Shown here: positions 52,816-62,159 of the stretch, piece by piece
How the letters are laid out: each line of letters begins with the position of its first letter
Numbering within the stretch: position 1 is the first letter of the stretch
Assembly (NCBI GenBank): GCA_012845835.1
Contig: JABAKD010000023.1
Span: 21,608,203-21,672,202, forward strand
Direction: 5' to 3'
DNA length: 64,000 nucleotides
From: Undaria pinnatifida
Taxonomy: Eukaryota > Sar > Phaeophyceae > Laminariales > Alariaceae
The notes under the pieces: generated by a model
What the model was told of the DNA's origin: nothing
Seen by the model: only the letters and a program-made list of their open reading frames with translations
Database searches by the model: none
Made by a program: the position numbers and the translations under genes

Positions 52816-53290
52816 AGGTACAACCTGACCGAGGAAGAGAGAGCGAGGACAGTCAGGAGCAGGAGAAGGGAGCACGTGAACAGGCTGTCCATCAATGTTC
52901 TGGAGCTGCTCGGGATGGTGATGACGGCCTTCGGGATGATTGTGATCAGGAAGGATAGGCCGGGGAGGGTGGGAGAGCCAGTACTGATGAGGGGGGAATA
53001 GCTCGTCGGCGGTTCAGTGGGTGAAGAATTGCAAGGGGGGAAAAGGGGATGTGAGATCGGAGGGATGATGAGAATTTTGGGGGTGTTGGAGCAGATAGGG
53101 GGGTGGTGCTTCCAGGCGAAGCACGTGCGGGGGGTGGAGAACGGGTTAGCAGACGGGATAACGAGGTGGAAGGAAGACGAAATCCAATCGAGGCTGACCA
53201 AAGAATGCCCTGCCGTCCCGTGGCAGGCCCAGGAGCTTGGACCGGAAGGAGAGGAGATGTGTTCGGAGATTTTGCACGCAGCTACGGACT
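52816..53290 (+). pseudogene. YR element RNase H C-terminal part
   Basis: After the stop the frame continues NLTEEERARTVRSRRREHVN and LSINVLELLGMVMTAFG, as in DIRS RNase H. The Asp-Asn-Ser segment expected next appears as NSSAVQWVKNC in another frame (about 53000-53035). The original frame then returns with GGWCFQAKHVRGVENGLADG and ITRWK. The two compensating shifts lie at 52996-53002 and in GGGGGGAAAAGGGG near 53035-53048. Confidence 0.75.
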
Positions 53291-54436
53291 TGGGCGGGTT
53301 GCGAAGTCGACTGGAAAGACTTATGCGCAAGGGTGGAGAATGTGGGTGAGTTGGAGGATGATGAGGGGAAAAGGGAACTGGTTAGGGAAGGACATGGACG
53401 AGTGGGAGCTGGTGGAGGAGCTGACAGAGTTCATGGCCTACTGCTGCGCGGAAAGGAAGAATAAGGAGGCGACCGTGGCAGGGAAGCTGATGGCGGTTAA
53501 CTTTTATCACGAGCAGTGGGGGGGGCTGTCTCTGCCGCTGCAGCACTTCAGGATTCAGGCAGTGAAGAAGGGAATCAGGAGGGCGCATGCGGAGGCGGGG
53601 AACCAGGCACGGGTAAGGAGGCCGCTGACGTGGGAGATGATCAGAGTGATGGAGGAGGGTATCGGCGCGTGGGGGTAGGGGGGAGGATCGTGTGGATCGG
53701 GCTGGCACTGACGTATCAGCTGCTGCTGTGGGCTTCGGAACTATTCGCGGAGGAAGGAAGAAAGGCGCATGAGGTTTACTGCTTGAGGAGGGGGGATGTG
53801 GCTTTCTTCGAGAAAGGGGTGCAGCTGGGACCGGGAGGGAAGGAAGCCGCGGATATGGTGGAGATCCGTTTCAAGGGGGGGAAAGGAGACCAGGGGAGAA
53901 AAGGCGCGGTAGCCGTGAGAACAAAAGGTTCGGGGGGGGTCGGGGGGGGGGTGGAAGGGAACGTAGTGGACCTGATGGCGGAGCTAGTAGGCTACTACGG
54001 GGAGACGGTTCCGGGGGGGGGAAACGCCCCGCTGATGATCTACAGGAGCGGGGGAAGATGGAAGGTATGGACGAAAGGGCAAGCGACGTTTTGCTTAAGG
54101 AGCGGGCTGGAGAGAGTGGCGAGGAAATGGAAGAAGCAAGGGAAGGGGGCAGTGGGAGAGCTGGTTCCAGAGGAATTCGAGCTGCATTCCGGAAGAATAG
54201 GGGGAGCGACAAGGCTGGCGGAGATGGGAGCACAGCCGTGGGTGATCCAGAGAGAAGGAAGGTGGGCGTCGCAGGCATTCATGGGGTACGTGAGATCGAA
54301 TATGGAAGACCCCCTTTGGGTGTCAAGAATTTTGGTAGGGAGGTCAGGAGCGCCGGGCAGACAGCCGGGGCAAGGGACGAGATGGGGGGGGGGAAGGGGG
54401 GGGGGGAGGGGGGGGGGGCGGGGGCGAGGGTAGAAT
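53290..54436 (+). pseudogene. Tyrosine recombinase of the YR retrotransposon
   Basis: The N-terminal SAM-like part (STGKTYAQGWRMWVSWRMM, KNKEATVAGKLMAVNFYHEQ) is in the frame 53103-53678, and the catalytic part is in 53516-54433. The junction is in a G run near 53670. Box II shows ELHSGRIGGATRLAEMG, with the H-x2-R pair, and GRWASQAFMGYVRSNM gives the catalytic Tyr. Box I reads LLLWASELF: the position of the first catalytic Arg holds Trp (TGG at 53729-53731), one base from CGG. Active enzymes of this family need that Arg for strand cleavage and integration of circular cDNA, so this copy should be inactive. The C-terminus is a Gly/Arg run over G tracts. Confidence 0.88.
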
Positions 54437-54471
54437 AGGGTAGGCGCGGGCGTAGAACGCGGCTTCCGAAT

Positions 54472-54682
54472 GGGCTTCTGGTTGTTGAGGTGATCTGTCG
54501 GGAAGGGCGCAGGTCAGCCGCGTACAATAGCTGGGAGAGGGAGCGGGGGAGGGAGAGGGGGGCAAGGAAAACCGGACGAGGGTGAGCCGTCAGTTTCCAC
54601 CCCCCCCACCCTCCCCCGCGGGCGGGGGGAAACGCCATGATATTAATGAACACGCATATTTTCTTGAAGAAGAGACCAAAAT
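54472..54682 (+). repeat. Split repeat B1
   Basis: It starts GGGCTTCTGGTTGTTGAGG and ends GAAGAGACCAAAAT. It abuts A2 without any spacer, as expected of the joined circle junction. Confidence 0.9.
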
Positions 54683-54980
54683 GTAAGAATGTCGGAACAG
54701 TCTGGAGTTTGGCGGAACGAAGAGGAAATATCGGAGATCCGGGTAGCATAGGAGGGGGGGGTGGTTCCAGGGGGAGGGATAGCAAAAATAGGAGGACCTC
54801 AGCAGCAACAACGTAGCACAGCAGCAGCACACCAGCAGCGAGTATCTGACACAACGCACGGTAGAGGAAGAAGGGAGTAGCGCCCACGCAGCAGCGACAG
54901 CAGCAGCAGTAGCAGTAGGGAGAAGACGTCGGCAGGAGTATAGGGGAGAGAGGTGGCACGGGGAGACACCAATCGCAATC
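54683..54980 (+). repeat. Split repeat A2
   Basis: It starts GTAAGAATGTCGGAACAGTC and ends CACCAATCGCAATC, matching A1. It is followed by 110 bp of A2-B2 spacer (CCCACCCTCCCACCCG...). Confidence 0.92.
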
Positions 54981-55090
54981 TCCCACCCTCCCACCCGATT
55001 GCTTCACGAGCAGGAGGGCTAAAGGGGAGGGTGGGGGAGGGAGGCGAGAGGAAGGAAGGAAGGAAGGGCAGGGATTGATTCCGGGGGGGG

Positions 55091-55296
55091 GGGCTTCTGG
55101 TTGTTGAGGTGATCTGTAGGGGGGCAAGTCAGCCGCGTACAATAGCTGGGAGAGGGAGCGGGGGAGGGAGAGGGGGGCAAGGAAAACCGGACGAGGGTGA
55201 GCCGTCAGTTTCCACCCACCCCACCCTCCCCCGCGGGCGGGGGGAACGCCATGATATTAATGAACACGCATATTTTCGTGAAGAGGAGACCAAAAT
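55091..55296 (+). repeat. Split repeat B2 (right end of the YR element)
   Basis: It starts GGGCTTCTGGTTGTTGAGG and ends GAGGAGACCAAAAT. Host X2 sequence resumes with TGCATGTTTTTCGTTG. Confidence 0.9.
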
Positions 55297-55919
55297 TGCA
55301 TGTTTTTCGTTGTTCAGTTGTTTCTTCGTTCATTTTCTACCATGATTCGTTCGAACTCGTTTTTCATGTCCTGAACAATTTTTTTAACCTTTACTTTATT
55401 TTATTTTTTTATTTTTTTACTCTCTTTTTCCAAGATTTGTTTTTGGGAGTTGAACTTTGCAACTTTGCTTTTTTTATGAATTGAACTTGCATTGACGTCC
55501 ATGCTAGGGAGTTGAATTTGCATTTTATTAGACGCCCATGCGAGCTTTTATGTAATGCGCCCAAGGGCACACAACTCGAGGCAACATGAGCAAGCTGAAG
55601 CTGTGGGCCAGTTATGACAACAACTGTATTTTTTTCCTTTTTCAGTTGTTTCCTCGCTCATTTTCTGCTATCTCCTTTAAATTTGATTTGTGCGAACTCG
55701 TTTTTCATCTTCTGAACCTTTTTTTCAACCTTTTTTTACTTTTTTACTCCTTTTTTCCAAGATTTGTTTTTGTGAGTTGAACTTGCAACTTCGCTTATCC
55801 GGGAGTTGAACTTGCACTTTCATAGACGTCCATGTGAGCTTTTTTGCAATGCGCCCAAGGGCACACAACACAAGACAAGAGAAGCAAGCGGGCGCTCTGG
55901 GACAATTATGACCTCTATA

Positions 55920-56290
55920 TACCGCACTTCACCCTCCAAACGGTCGAAGTCGGTGGGTGCCGGGACAGGTGGCGGTGGTGGGGGAGGGGCGGGCTCGTGG
56001 ACAGTCGTCGGTGACCACAATACCGGCAGTCCGAAATGGGTGTGTCCCAGACACAAAACTTGCGGGGGGCATATCCTCGCCAGGACCCGAAATGGTTCCA
56101 GCTCGCAGTACGGGGTCTGCGACACTCGCCGCCCAGATATCCCTGAAACGTGCCAAACTTTCTTCAACATCAACCGAAAACACTGGGGCTCGGGGGAAAA
56201 CCCCGTGTGTGCGAGTGGTGTGGGGGGGACACAGGCGGATCTCCCTCGATCGGGGTGCTCAACGATGGCGTGGACAGCACCACAAATCGT
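55920..56290 (+). CDS. Cys-rich open frame, possible host exon
   Basis: Directly after X2 the plus frame reads a Gly run, SWTVVGDHN, then PKWVCPRHKTCGGHILA, GVCDTRRPDIPETC and NRKHWGSGENPVC. At least five Cys and three His within 60 residues suggest a metal-binding module, and the downstream exons of this locus (57127-57230, 61308-61478) also carry Cys/His pairs. Splice boundaries are not clear (a GTGTGG follows TGTGCGAGTG near 56216), and a minus-strand frame of similar length overlaps. No family is recognised. Confidence 0.28.
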
Positions 56291-56413
56291 GAGTCGTACT
56301 TTTTATGTGTTGGCATGTGTCTTTGAACAATCAGTTCAGCCACAACAGTGTATGCTGCGCGCCGTGAGAGAGTGGTCGGCGCAGACAATCACATGCTTGC
56401 CAGGCGTCATGTT

Positions 56414-57173
56414 TGCCCTTTTAGTTCGTGTTCGATACTAGGGAAGCATCGCGCCGCCTTTGCTCTCGAGTTCTCCCCAGTTGTGTACGGCCAATTTTCT
56501 TTTTGCATGCAATCTTCTTGCTCGAGCTTTCTTCCTTCGTGTGTTGTCTATTCGTAGGGTGCCAAAAAGATTTTGTGTGCAACCTTTTTCTTTTCCAAAC
56601 CGTAACTTTCGTGTGAACTCCGCCCCTGTGTCTGCTGTTCCGCGTCTGCGACACCAGCTTGGTCAAACTTCTACGTCGTGTGGAAGGAGTGCTTGGGCAC
56701 GTAGCCTTTTAGTTCCTGTTCGATACTAGGGAAGCGTCGCGCCGCCTTTGCTCTCGAGTTCTCCCCAGCTTCTTCTTTTCCAAACCGTAACTTTCGTGTA
56801 AACTCCGCCCCTGTGTCTGCTGTTCCGCGTCTGCGACACCAGCTTGGTCAAACTTCTACGTGTGGAAGGAGTGCTTAGGCACGTAGCCTTGTAGTTCCTG
56901 TTCGATACTAGGGAAGCCTCGCGCCGCCTTTGCTCTCGAGTTCTCCGCAGTTGTGTACGACCAATTCTTTTTTGGATGCAATATTTTTGCTCGAGCTTTC
57001 CTCCTTCGTGTGTTGTCTACTCGTAGGGTGCCAAAACGTTTTTGCGTGCAACCTTTTTCTATCCCAAACCGTAACTTTCGTGTAAACTCCACCCCTGTGT
57101 CTGCTGTTCCGCGTCTGCGACACCAGCTTGGTCAACCTTCCACGTCGTGCGGAAGGAGTGCTTGGGCACGCGT
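56414..57173 (+). repeat. Three tandem units of about 290 bp carrying copies of an exon
   Basis: Unit 1 is 56414-56704, unit 2 is 56705-56885 with an internal deletion of about 110 bp, and unit 3 is 56886-57173. Each has TTCGATACTAGGGAAGC, CGCCGCCTTTGCTCTCGAG, CCGTAACTTTCGTG and CTGCGACACCAGCTTGGTCAA. The part after ACACCAG encodes AWSNFYVVWKECLGT followed by a stop in unit 1, and AWSTFHVVRKECLG in unit 3, where it is the start of the exon at 57127. So an acceptor, an exon start and intron DNA were duplicated together. Confidence 0.8.
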
Positions 57174-57230
57174 TGCCTGGGGAAGCTCAAGTTCGCCTGG
57201 GTCGTCCCGGAGGAGAGTCCCGTAATCGGG
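57127..57230 (+). CDS. Host exon n of a Cys/His protein
   Basis: The acceptor is GTCTGCGACACCAG, ending at 57126, and the donor is GTGAGT at 57231. The 104-nt exon (two bases plus 34 codons) reads WSTFHVVRKECLG, then KLKFAWVVPEESPVIG. The pattern F-H-V-x3-E-C-L-G resembles the closing ligands of a treble-clef zinc finger (as in LIM or PARP-type fingers), but that is a resemblance only. It ends at a codon boundary, which is compatible with the exon at 61308-61478. Truncated copies of its start lie upstream in the tandem array. It is likely a nuclear or metal-binding protein; its function is unknown. Confidence 0.5.
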
Positions 57231-57363
57231 GTGAGTTCACTACTGCTGTCGTTTCCTTTTTGAAGTCTACGCGTACATGTAGACACTTTTTATGGAGGGA
57301 AAAAAAACCGGCTACAGAGCTACCTACAACTGAAATTCAACCAACTGCTGATTATTATGATAA

Positions 57364-59392
57364 TACAAGGGCTCCGCTCCGCGGGCGGCTGACGCCGCCC
57401 TCTACGCTCGCGCAAGGCAAGGAAGAATGCAACAAAAAACATGTAAAGGGGACAGAAAGAAGGAGGCCCATGATTTGGTGCAAACAGCGATTTGATAATG
57501 CCAAAAGCTGCTTGTGCAAAGCAAGTTGCCCTGTTGGGCTCAGCTGTGCTGTGTGCTTTTGTTACCGGTGTTACGTTTTGATCGGCAGTAGGGGGGTAAT
57601 TTGCGTGGGGGAAAAAACAGGGGCCCGTGAAAGATCAAATACATGTAGAAAAAGAAAAAAGAATAAAAGTAGCACATCACAACAACACGTATTACAACCG
57701 GTACTGCTCTATGTTCGAAAGAAAGCACACAGCGCAGCACGACACAGCACCACAGCGAAGGGCACGGCAGCGCACCGTACGGCTCCCCACGGCTCCGCAC
57801 GGCGCTACGCTGCGCTGCTGGGCTGTATATAGCCGGACTGATCTGAGCTGGGCGTGCATTGTGATCCAACAGCGTAGTACCTGATGGTATGTACAAACCT
57901 GGTGTAGTAGTACCGGTATGTACTATAAGCCTCAAGGTCTTCTCGTTGGTTCGAATCTCGGTGTCATCGGGGGGAAACAAATGATCCTCATGAAAAATAA
58001 TAGATATTAATTTGACTTTGTGATCTTCTAGTAGATAGACTGTTCGCTTATAAGCCTGGTTTTCGTTGGTTGAATCCACGGGTCATGAAAAACAAATGAT
58101 CCTCGTAAAAAAATGGATATACAGTCTAATGGTAAAATAATAGTACTGGTAGATACACCACTGCTGTTGTGACACATTGTGGTAACAACTGAAAAACAAA
58201 AAAAAATACCAGGTACTCCGGAGTACAATAATTGTCATAACTGGCCCACAGCTTCAGCTTGCTCCTGTTGCCTTGTGTTGTGTGCCCTTGAGCGCATTAC
58301 AAAAAAGCTCGCATGACGTCTATTAAAATGCAAGTTCAACTCCCTCGCGTGGACGTCCATTAAAATGCAAGTTCAATTCCGAAAAAAGCAAAGTTGCAAG
58401 TTCAACTCCCAAAAACAAATCTTGGAAAAAAAGAGTAAACAAATATAAAAAATGTTAAAAAAATGTTCAGAACTTGAAAAACGAGTTCGAACGAATCAAA
58501 TTTAAAGGAGATAGTAGTAGAAAATGAACGAAGAAACAACTGAAAAACGAAAAAAAAGCAATAATAATTGACGAAATGGAAGAACCAATAAAGTGTGGAA
58601 GAAAGCAACGAAGAGCTGGAACGGTGAAAAAATGTTGCCAAGAGGTGCTTGTGCAGAGCTAATTGCTCTGCGCTAGATGCTTGTCGATGTCACGTTCTGA
58701 ACGGCAGTACGTGCGACGAGAACACGACACGTACATAATAAATGGTACCTGGTACCTGTATCATACCTGGTACTACTACTACTACTGCTGTATGTTCAAA
58801 AGAACGCACAGTGCCGCACGACACAACACCGCAAAACGAAGGGCAAGACACGGCACCACAATATGCCGCGCTGCACTGCTGAGCTATATATAGCCGGGCT
58901 GACCGGTGCTGGGGGTGCGTTGTGATCCAACAACGTAGTACGTATGTACAAACTTGTTAGTCTAGACTAATAGTACCTGTACGTGGGATGATACTGCGAA
59001 TGAATGTTACTGGCATGTAGGACTAATAAAAGTACCGCAAAGCACGCAGCACGGCAAAGCAGCAAAACACGTCAAAGCACAGCGCTGCGCTCTGCTAAGC
59101 TAGAGCTGCAGGGCATCGCAGGGCATTGCACGGCGCTGCGTTGCTGCGAGCTATAGCGCTGCGGTGGGGTGCTGGGCGGTGCGGAGCTGATGAGCCACCG
59201 GAGATGCCAGGGATGACCAACCGAGCGCTTTCAGCACAAATATATTTTTCCCCAGCAACTTATTTTCAGGAACTTCGGGGCGGTTCTTATCCACCGGAAC
59301 TAATTTTCTTTTTTACAATTACGGGCTGAGAAGGGCTGAGAGGGGGGAGGATATGCCGAGCGAGACCTCCGAGGGGGTCGAGAACTAAGTAA
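57364..59392 (-). mobile_element. X copy 3 (complete, inside the host intron)
   Basis: On the minus strand it runs from TTACTTAGTTCTCGACCCCC (59392) through the CCGCCCAGCACCCC block, GGCTATATATAGCTCAGC, the A/T-rich segment, two tRNA-like units (about 58090-57945) and GGCTATATACAGCCCAGCAG to the terminal hairpin and CCCTTGTA (57364). A precedes its start and TA its last bases, as in X1. Unlike X1 it has one copy of each tandem block, so it may be closer to the basic form. No coding capacity. Confidence 0.75.
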
Positions 59393-59454
59393 TTAAGCCG
59401 ATGTACGGATCATCGGTGCGAAACCAACGTAGCAATTACCAATACTACAGCAGT

Positions 59455-60960
59455 AGTACATACCCTTTCACCTTCCCCACAGCAGTGCAGCGGTAGTCTA
59501 CATCAGGTGCCTACGTCAGTGGTGGACGCATTCGGGCATTTTGTGTACAGCTGTTGTGTACCAGTTCGTACAGCGGGAGTGACCACGTTCAGACAGTTTG
59601 GCTGCCGACAAAAAAATTAACGTGCCGGCTTTATTTATTGAGCAACCTTCAACCTGTATCACAGGTGCGTCAGCCTACGTAGCAACTACCAACCTACGTA
59701 GCGACTACTAACCAACGAAGCAACTACCAATACTATATACACCAGTTGTCTACAGCAGTGGTGGGCGCGTTCAGGCAGTTTATGTACAGCTATTGTCTAC
59801 CAGTTCGTTCAGAGGAGTTATCATATTTAGACACGTTGTCTGCTGAAAAAATCAGAATTTATGCCGGCTTTATTCATTGAGCAACCTTCAGCCTTCAACC
59901 ACATTCTGTCATTTAATGTGTCATACAATATGTATTCATGTAATGTAGGTATTAATAGGAGGACAGGGAGCCGGCCCACAGAGCAACCTTCAACTGATTC
60001 AAATTACCCGTGTATGGAATGTTTAACGTTGGTGCGTCGACACATCCAGCATCCACCAATCTATGTGCCCAACTACTGCTGTAGGTAGCTGTGGGCTACA
60101 GCAGTACGTAGTGTGTACGTTTACGCTGTTATTAGCTGTGTCGTATTATAAGGCGCATTTTTTTATGGTCCCCCTGTTTCTACAGGAGCGCCCTCAGACA
60201 TGCTGAGGGCCCAGCCAGCGTTTCCTTCCTCTACCACTTCTGCATTACGCGTAGTAAACAAACGCCAACCCATGGACCCTGCCAGGTTTTCCTTTCTCTG
60301 TTACTGCTGCTGTACACACGATACAAATGCGTCTACCCTACCTCCCTTCCACCTGTACCTTCAGCCAGTTTTCTACAGATATTGACTACCAATATGTACA
60401 GCAGTTTTGAGCACGTTGAAGCGAAGGCTACTGCTGTACACATGATACGATTGCGTCGACCCTCCCTCCCTCCCACCTGTACGTTCAGCCAGTTTGTCTA
60501 CAGCTGTTGTCTACCAGTACGTACTGCAGTAATGAGCATACTCAACCAGTTTGTCCCCGACGAAAAAAAAATGTGTAAACGTGTCCGCTTTATATAGACT
60601 ATTGACCTGTCTTCGACTGAATGAACCAAAGGCATATTACGTGACATACCATCTGTGTTGACGTACAGCAGTAGTTACCATCAATAGAGGGAAAGTCAAT
60701 TCAGTCAAATTACACCTATGTGTGATATTATTCCCGTTGGTGCGCCGACACACCCAGCTTACAACAATCTATGTGCCCACCAGTAACACAGCTGTAGGCT
60801 GCAGCAGTACGTAGTGAGGACCTTCACGCGGTTATTGGCTGTGTGGTTTTGGGAGTAGCATATTTTTTATGATCCCGCTTTACCTACAGCAGCGACCAAA
60901 GCCAACTCGAGGACCCTGCCAGGTGTTCCTTCTGCTACTATTGCTGCAGTACGCATGGTA
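59455..60960 (+). repeat. Diverged tandem repeat with a period near 730 bp
   Basis: The phrase CGTTGGTGCG(T/C)CGACACA(T/C)CCAGC occurs at 60026 and 60752, both followed by CAATCTATGTGCCCA and GTTATT(A/G)GCTGTGT(C/G)G. Inside, CAGTTCGT(A/T)CAG, TTTATT(T/C)ATTGAGCAACCTTCA and TGTACAGCTGTTGTGTACCAG recur at about 59570, 59795 and 60500. The repeats fill most of the intron right of X3. Short ORFs are not conserved between units. Confidence 0.6.
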
Positions 60961-61307
60961 AAAAGGCATCGACAGCACCCTTATATCAACGTATCCGCTA
61001 GAAGCACAGCTGTTGTCTGCAGCTGTAGTGCGTACAATCAGGCGGAATTTCGTTGTGCCGATTTGGGAGTTGCCTTTTTTTGGGGGGGTGGGAGTGCTGC
61101 CGGATGTTCGTTCAAGGAGGGTGTCTTTGTTACCATGCATACGCTTTCTTTCCGTTACTTTTTCTTGTCTGTAGTGTCGGCGATGTGCAACACGTACGGG
61201 AAATACATACGTATATTGTTCAATAGTTTATGACCAGCTTTAGCCGTTCGGATTTGTCCACATTCTTCGACAAACCGTCAGCTTCACCCCTTTGTCGTCG
61301 TTCGCAG

Positions 61308-61478
61308 AAGCCCTGCGAAGCTGCCAGCAAGGGTGATCAGGTTGGCAAGGATATCAGCGTCCAGTGCACCGGTGCCGTGAAGGCAGGCGATCTTCTTTTA
61401 AAGAAGACCGGCGATTACCTCCTCAAGTCACCTCCCGCGCTGCACTACCATTGCGCCAAGCGCCTCTTCGACAACGAG
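61308..61478 (+). CDS. Host exon n+1: 57-codon Cys/His exon
   Basis: The acceptor tract CACCCCTTTGTCGTCGTTCGCAG ends at 61307 and the donor GTACGA starts at 61479. The exon is exactly 57 codons in phase 0/0. It reads KPCEAASKGDQVGKDISVQC, then TGAVKAGDLLLKKTGDYLL and KSPPALHYHCAKRLFDNE. Q-C-T-G, A-G-D-L-L-L and the later L-H-Y-H-C spacing recall a single zinc-finger half with a G-x-hydrophobic strand, as in PARP- or LIM-type fingers. This is an inference from spacing. It follows the exon at 57127-57230 in a compatible phase, across a 4.1-kb intron filled by X3 and tandem repeats. The copia element lies in the next intron. Confidence 0.6.
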
Positions 61479-61703
61479 GTACGAGCTACTTTATTGTATG
61501 TTATTACTAGGTCTCGTTTTCGTGATTTACGACCTTTACCATCTGCCTTTTCCACCATCTCATCGAGTTTGTTGCCCGTTTATTAGAGCTTTGGTATGGT
61601 ACATTTTATCAACCTTCCACATTATAGTTTACCAGCTACTTATTTTGCTGTCATTGTTGGTAAACTCGTGGCTTCTGGGGAAAATATGTTGTATTATTGA
61701 GCT

Positions 61704-62074
61704 ATTGCCCTTCTGAGACAGGTAAGCAAGATGGAGTGAGCAGGGTGGGGGCGCTCGTGGGCGCGCACAACCTCACCCTCCGTACCACAAACAATACCCC
61801 TAACATGACAATAGCCTGATAGTCAGACCTACAGCAACAATGCCTGAACCTTCCTACAGGATAAGTGTCCAATGTACCACATACCAATGTACCGACACAC
61901 ACACCTACGGTCCATTGTATAGCTCGTACTTGTGTACAACCTACCGAAGTACCACAAAGAATATTCCCAGAATATCCAGCATCAACTTACTACAATTGAA
62001 AATTCAATATTCAAACTATCCGATCAGATGATCTACAGGAGCTCGGCCGATACACACTGCCGCTATCACCAACA
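61704..62074 (-). repeat. Probable 3' LTR of the copia element
   Basis: On the minus strand it starts TGTTGGTGATAGCGGC directly after the purine tract. The lower end is set tentatively at TGAGACAG (61704), giving TG...CA and about 370 bp. The partner LTR is outside the window, so the end cannot be verified. Confidence 0.5.
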
Positions 62075-62086
62075 CCCTCCCTAGGG
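62075..62086 (-). promoter_or_regulatory. Polypurine tract of the copia element
   Basis: On the minus strand CCTAGGGAGGG directly precedes TGTTGG. Ty1/copia elements commonly end with a purine tract followed by TGTTG. Confidence 0.65.
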
Positions 62087-62159
62087 GCTGTTGTATCTAC
62101 CAGACCCACAACATGCAGTATGACAAACAAAAAAATTCAGAATCCTACTTCCTAGAGCC

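Larger units (their letters stand above)
47628..55296 (+). mobile_element. Tyrosine-recombinase retrotransposon with split direct repeats (PAT/Kangaroo-like)
   Basis: The order is A1 (47628-47927), gag-like ORFs, hairpin array, RT-RNase H, tyrosine recombinase, then B1 (54472-54682) directly joined to A2 (54683-54980), about 110 bp, and B2 (55091-55296). Known DIRS-class elements of the PAT group (PAT, Kangaroo, TOC3) have this A1-ORF-B1-A2-B2 plan and integrate as circles by a tyrosine recombinase, without target duplications. Here the left edge reads TCAATTAT before GTAAGAATG and the right edge ends CAAAAT before TGCATG, so only AT is shared. This matches recombination at a dinucleotide. 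Pol is damaged (see parts). Confidence 0.88.
46511..55905 (+). mobile_element. X copy 2, 5'-truncated and split by the YR element
   Basis: It starts inside the family at AAAGCCCTCGGTTGGTGCTTCCC, follows X1 through CCGCCCAGCACCCC, the TATATATAGCTCAGCAG block and CATCTAGCGCAGGAC up to 47627, and resumes at 55297 in the A/T-rich segment, present as two tandem units to about 55905. The 3' tRNA-like part and terminal hairpin are absent. A local duplication of GCGGAACGAAGTTTCATCAGCTGACATCTGGGC lies at 47020-47105. Confidence 0.7.
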
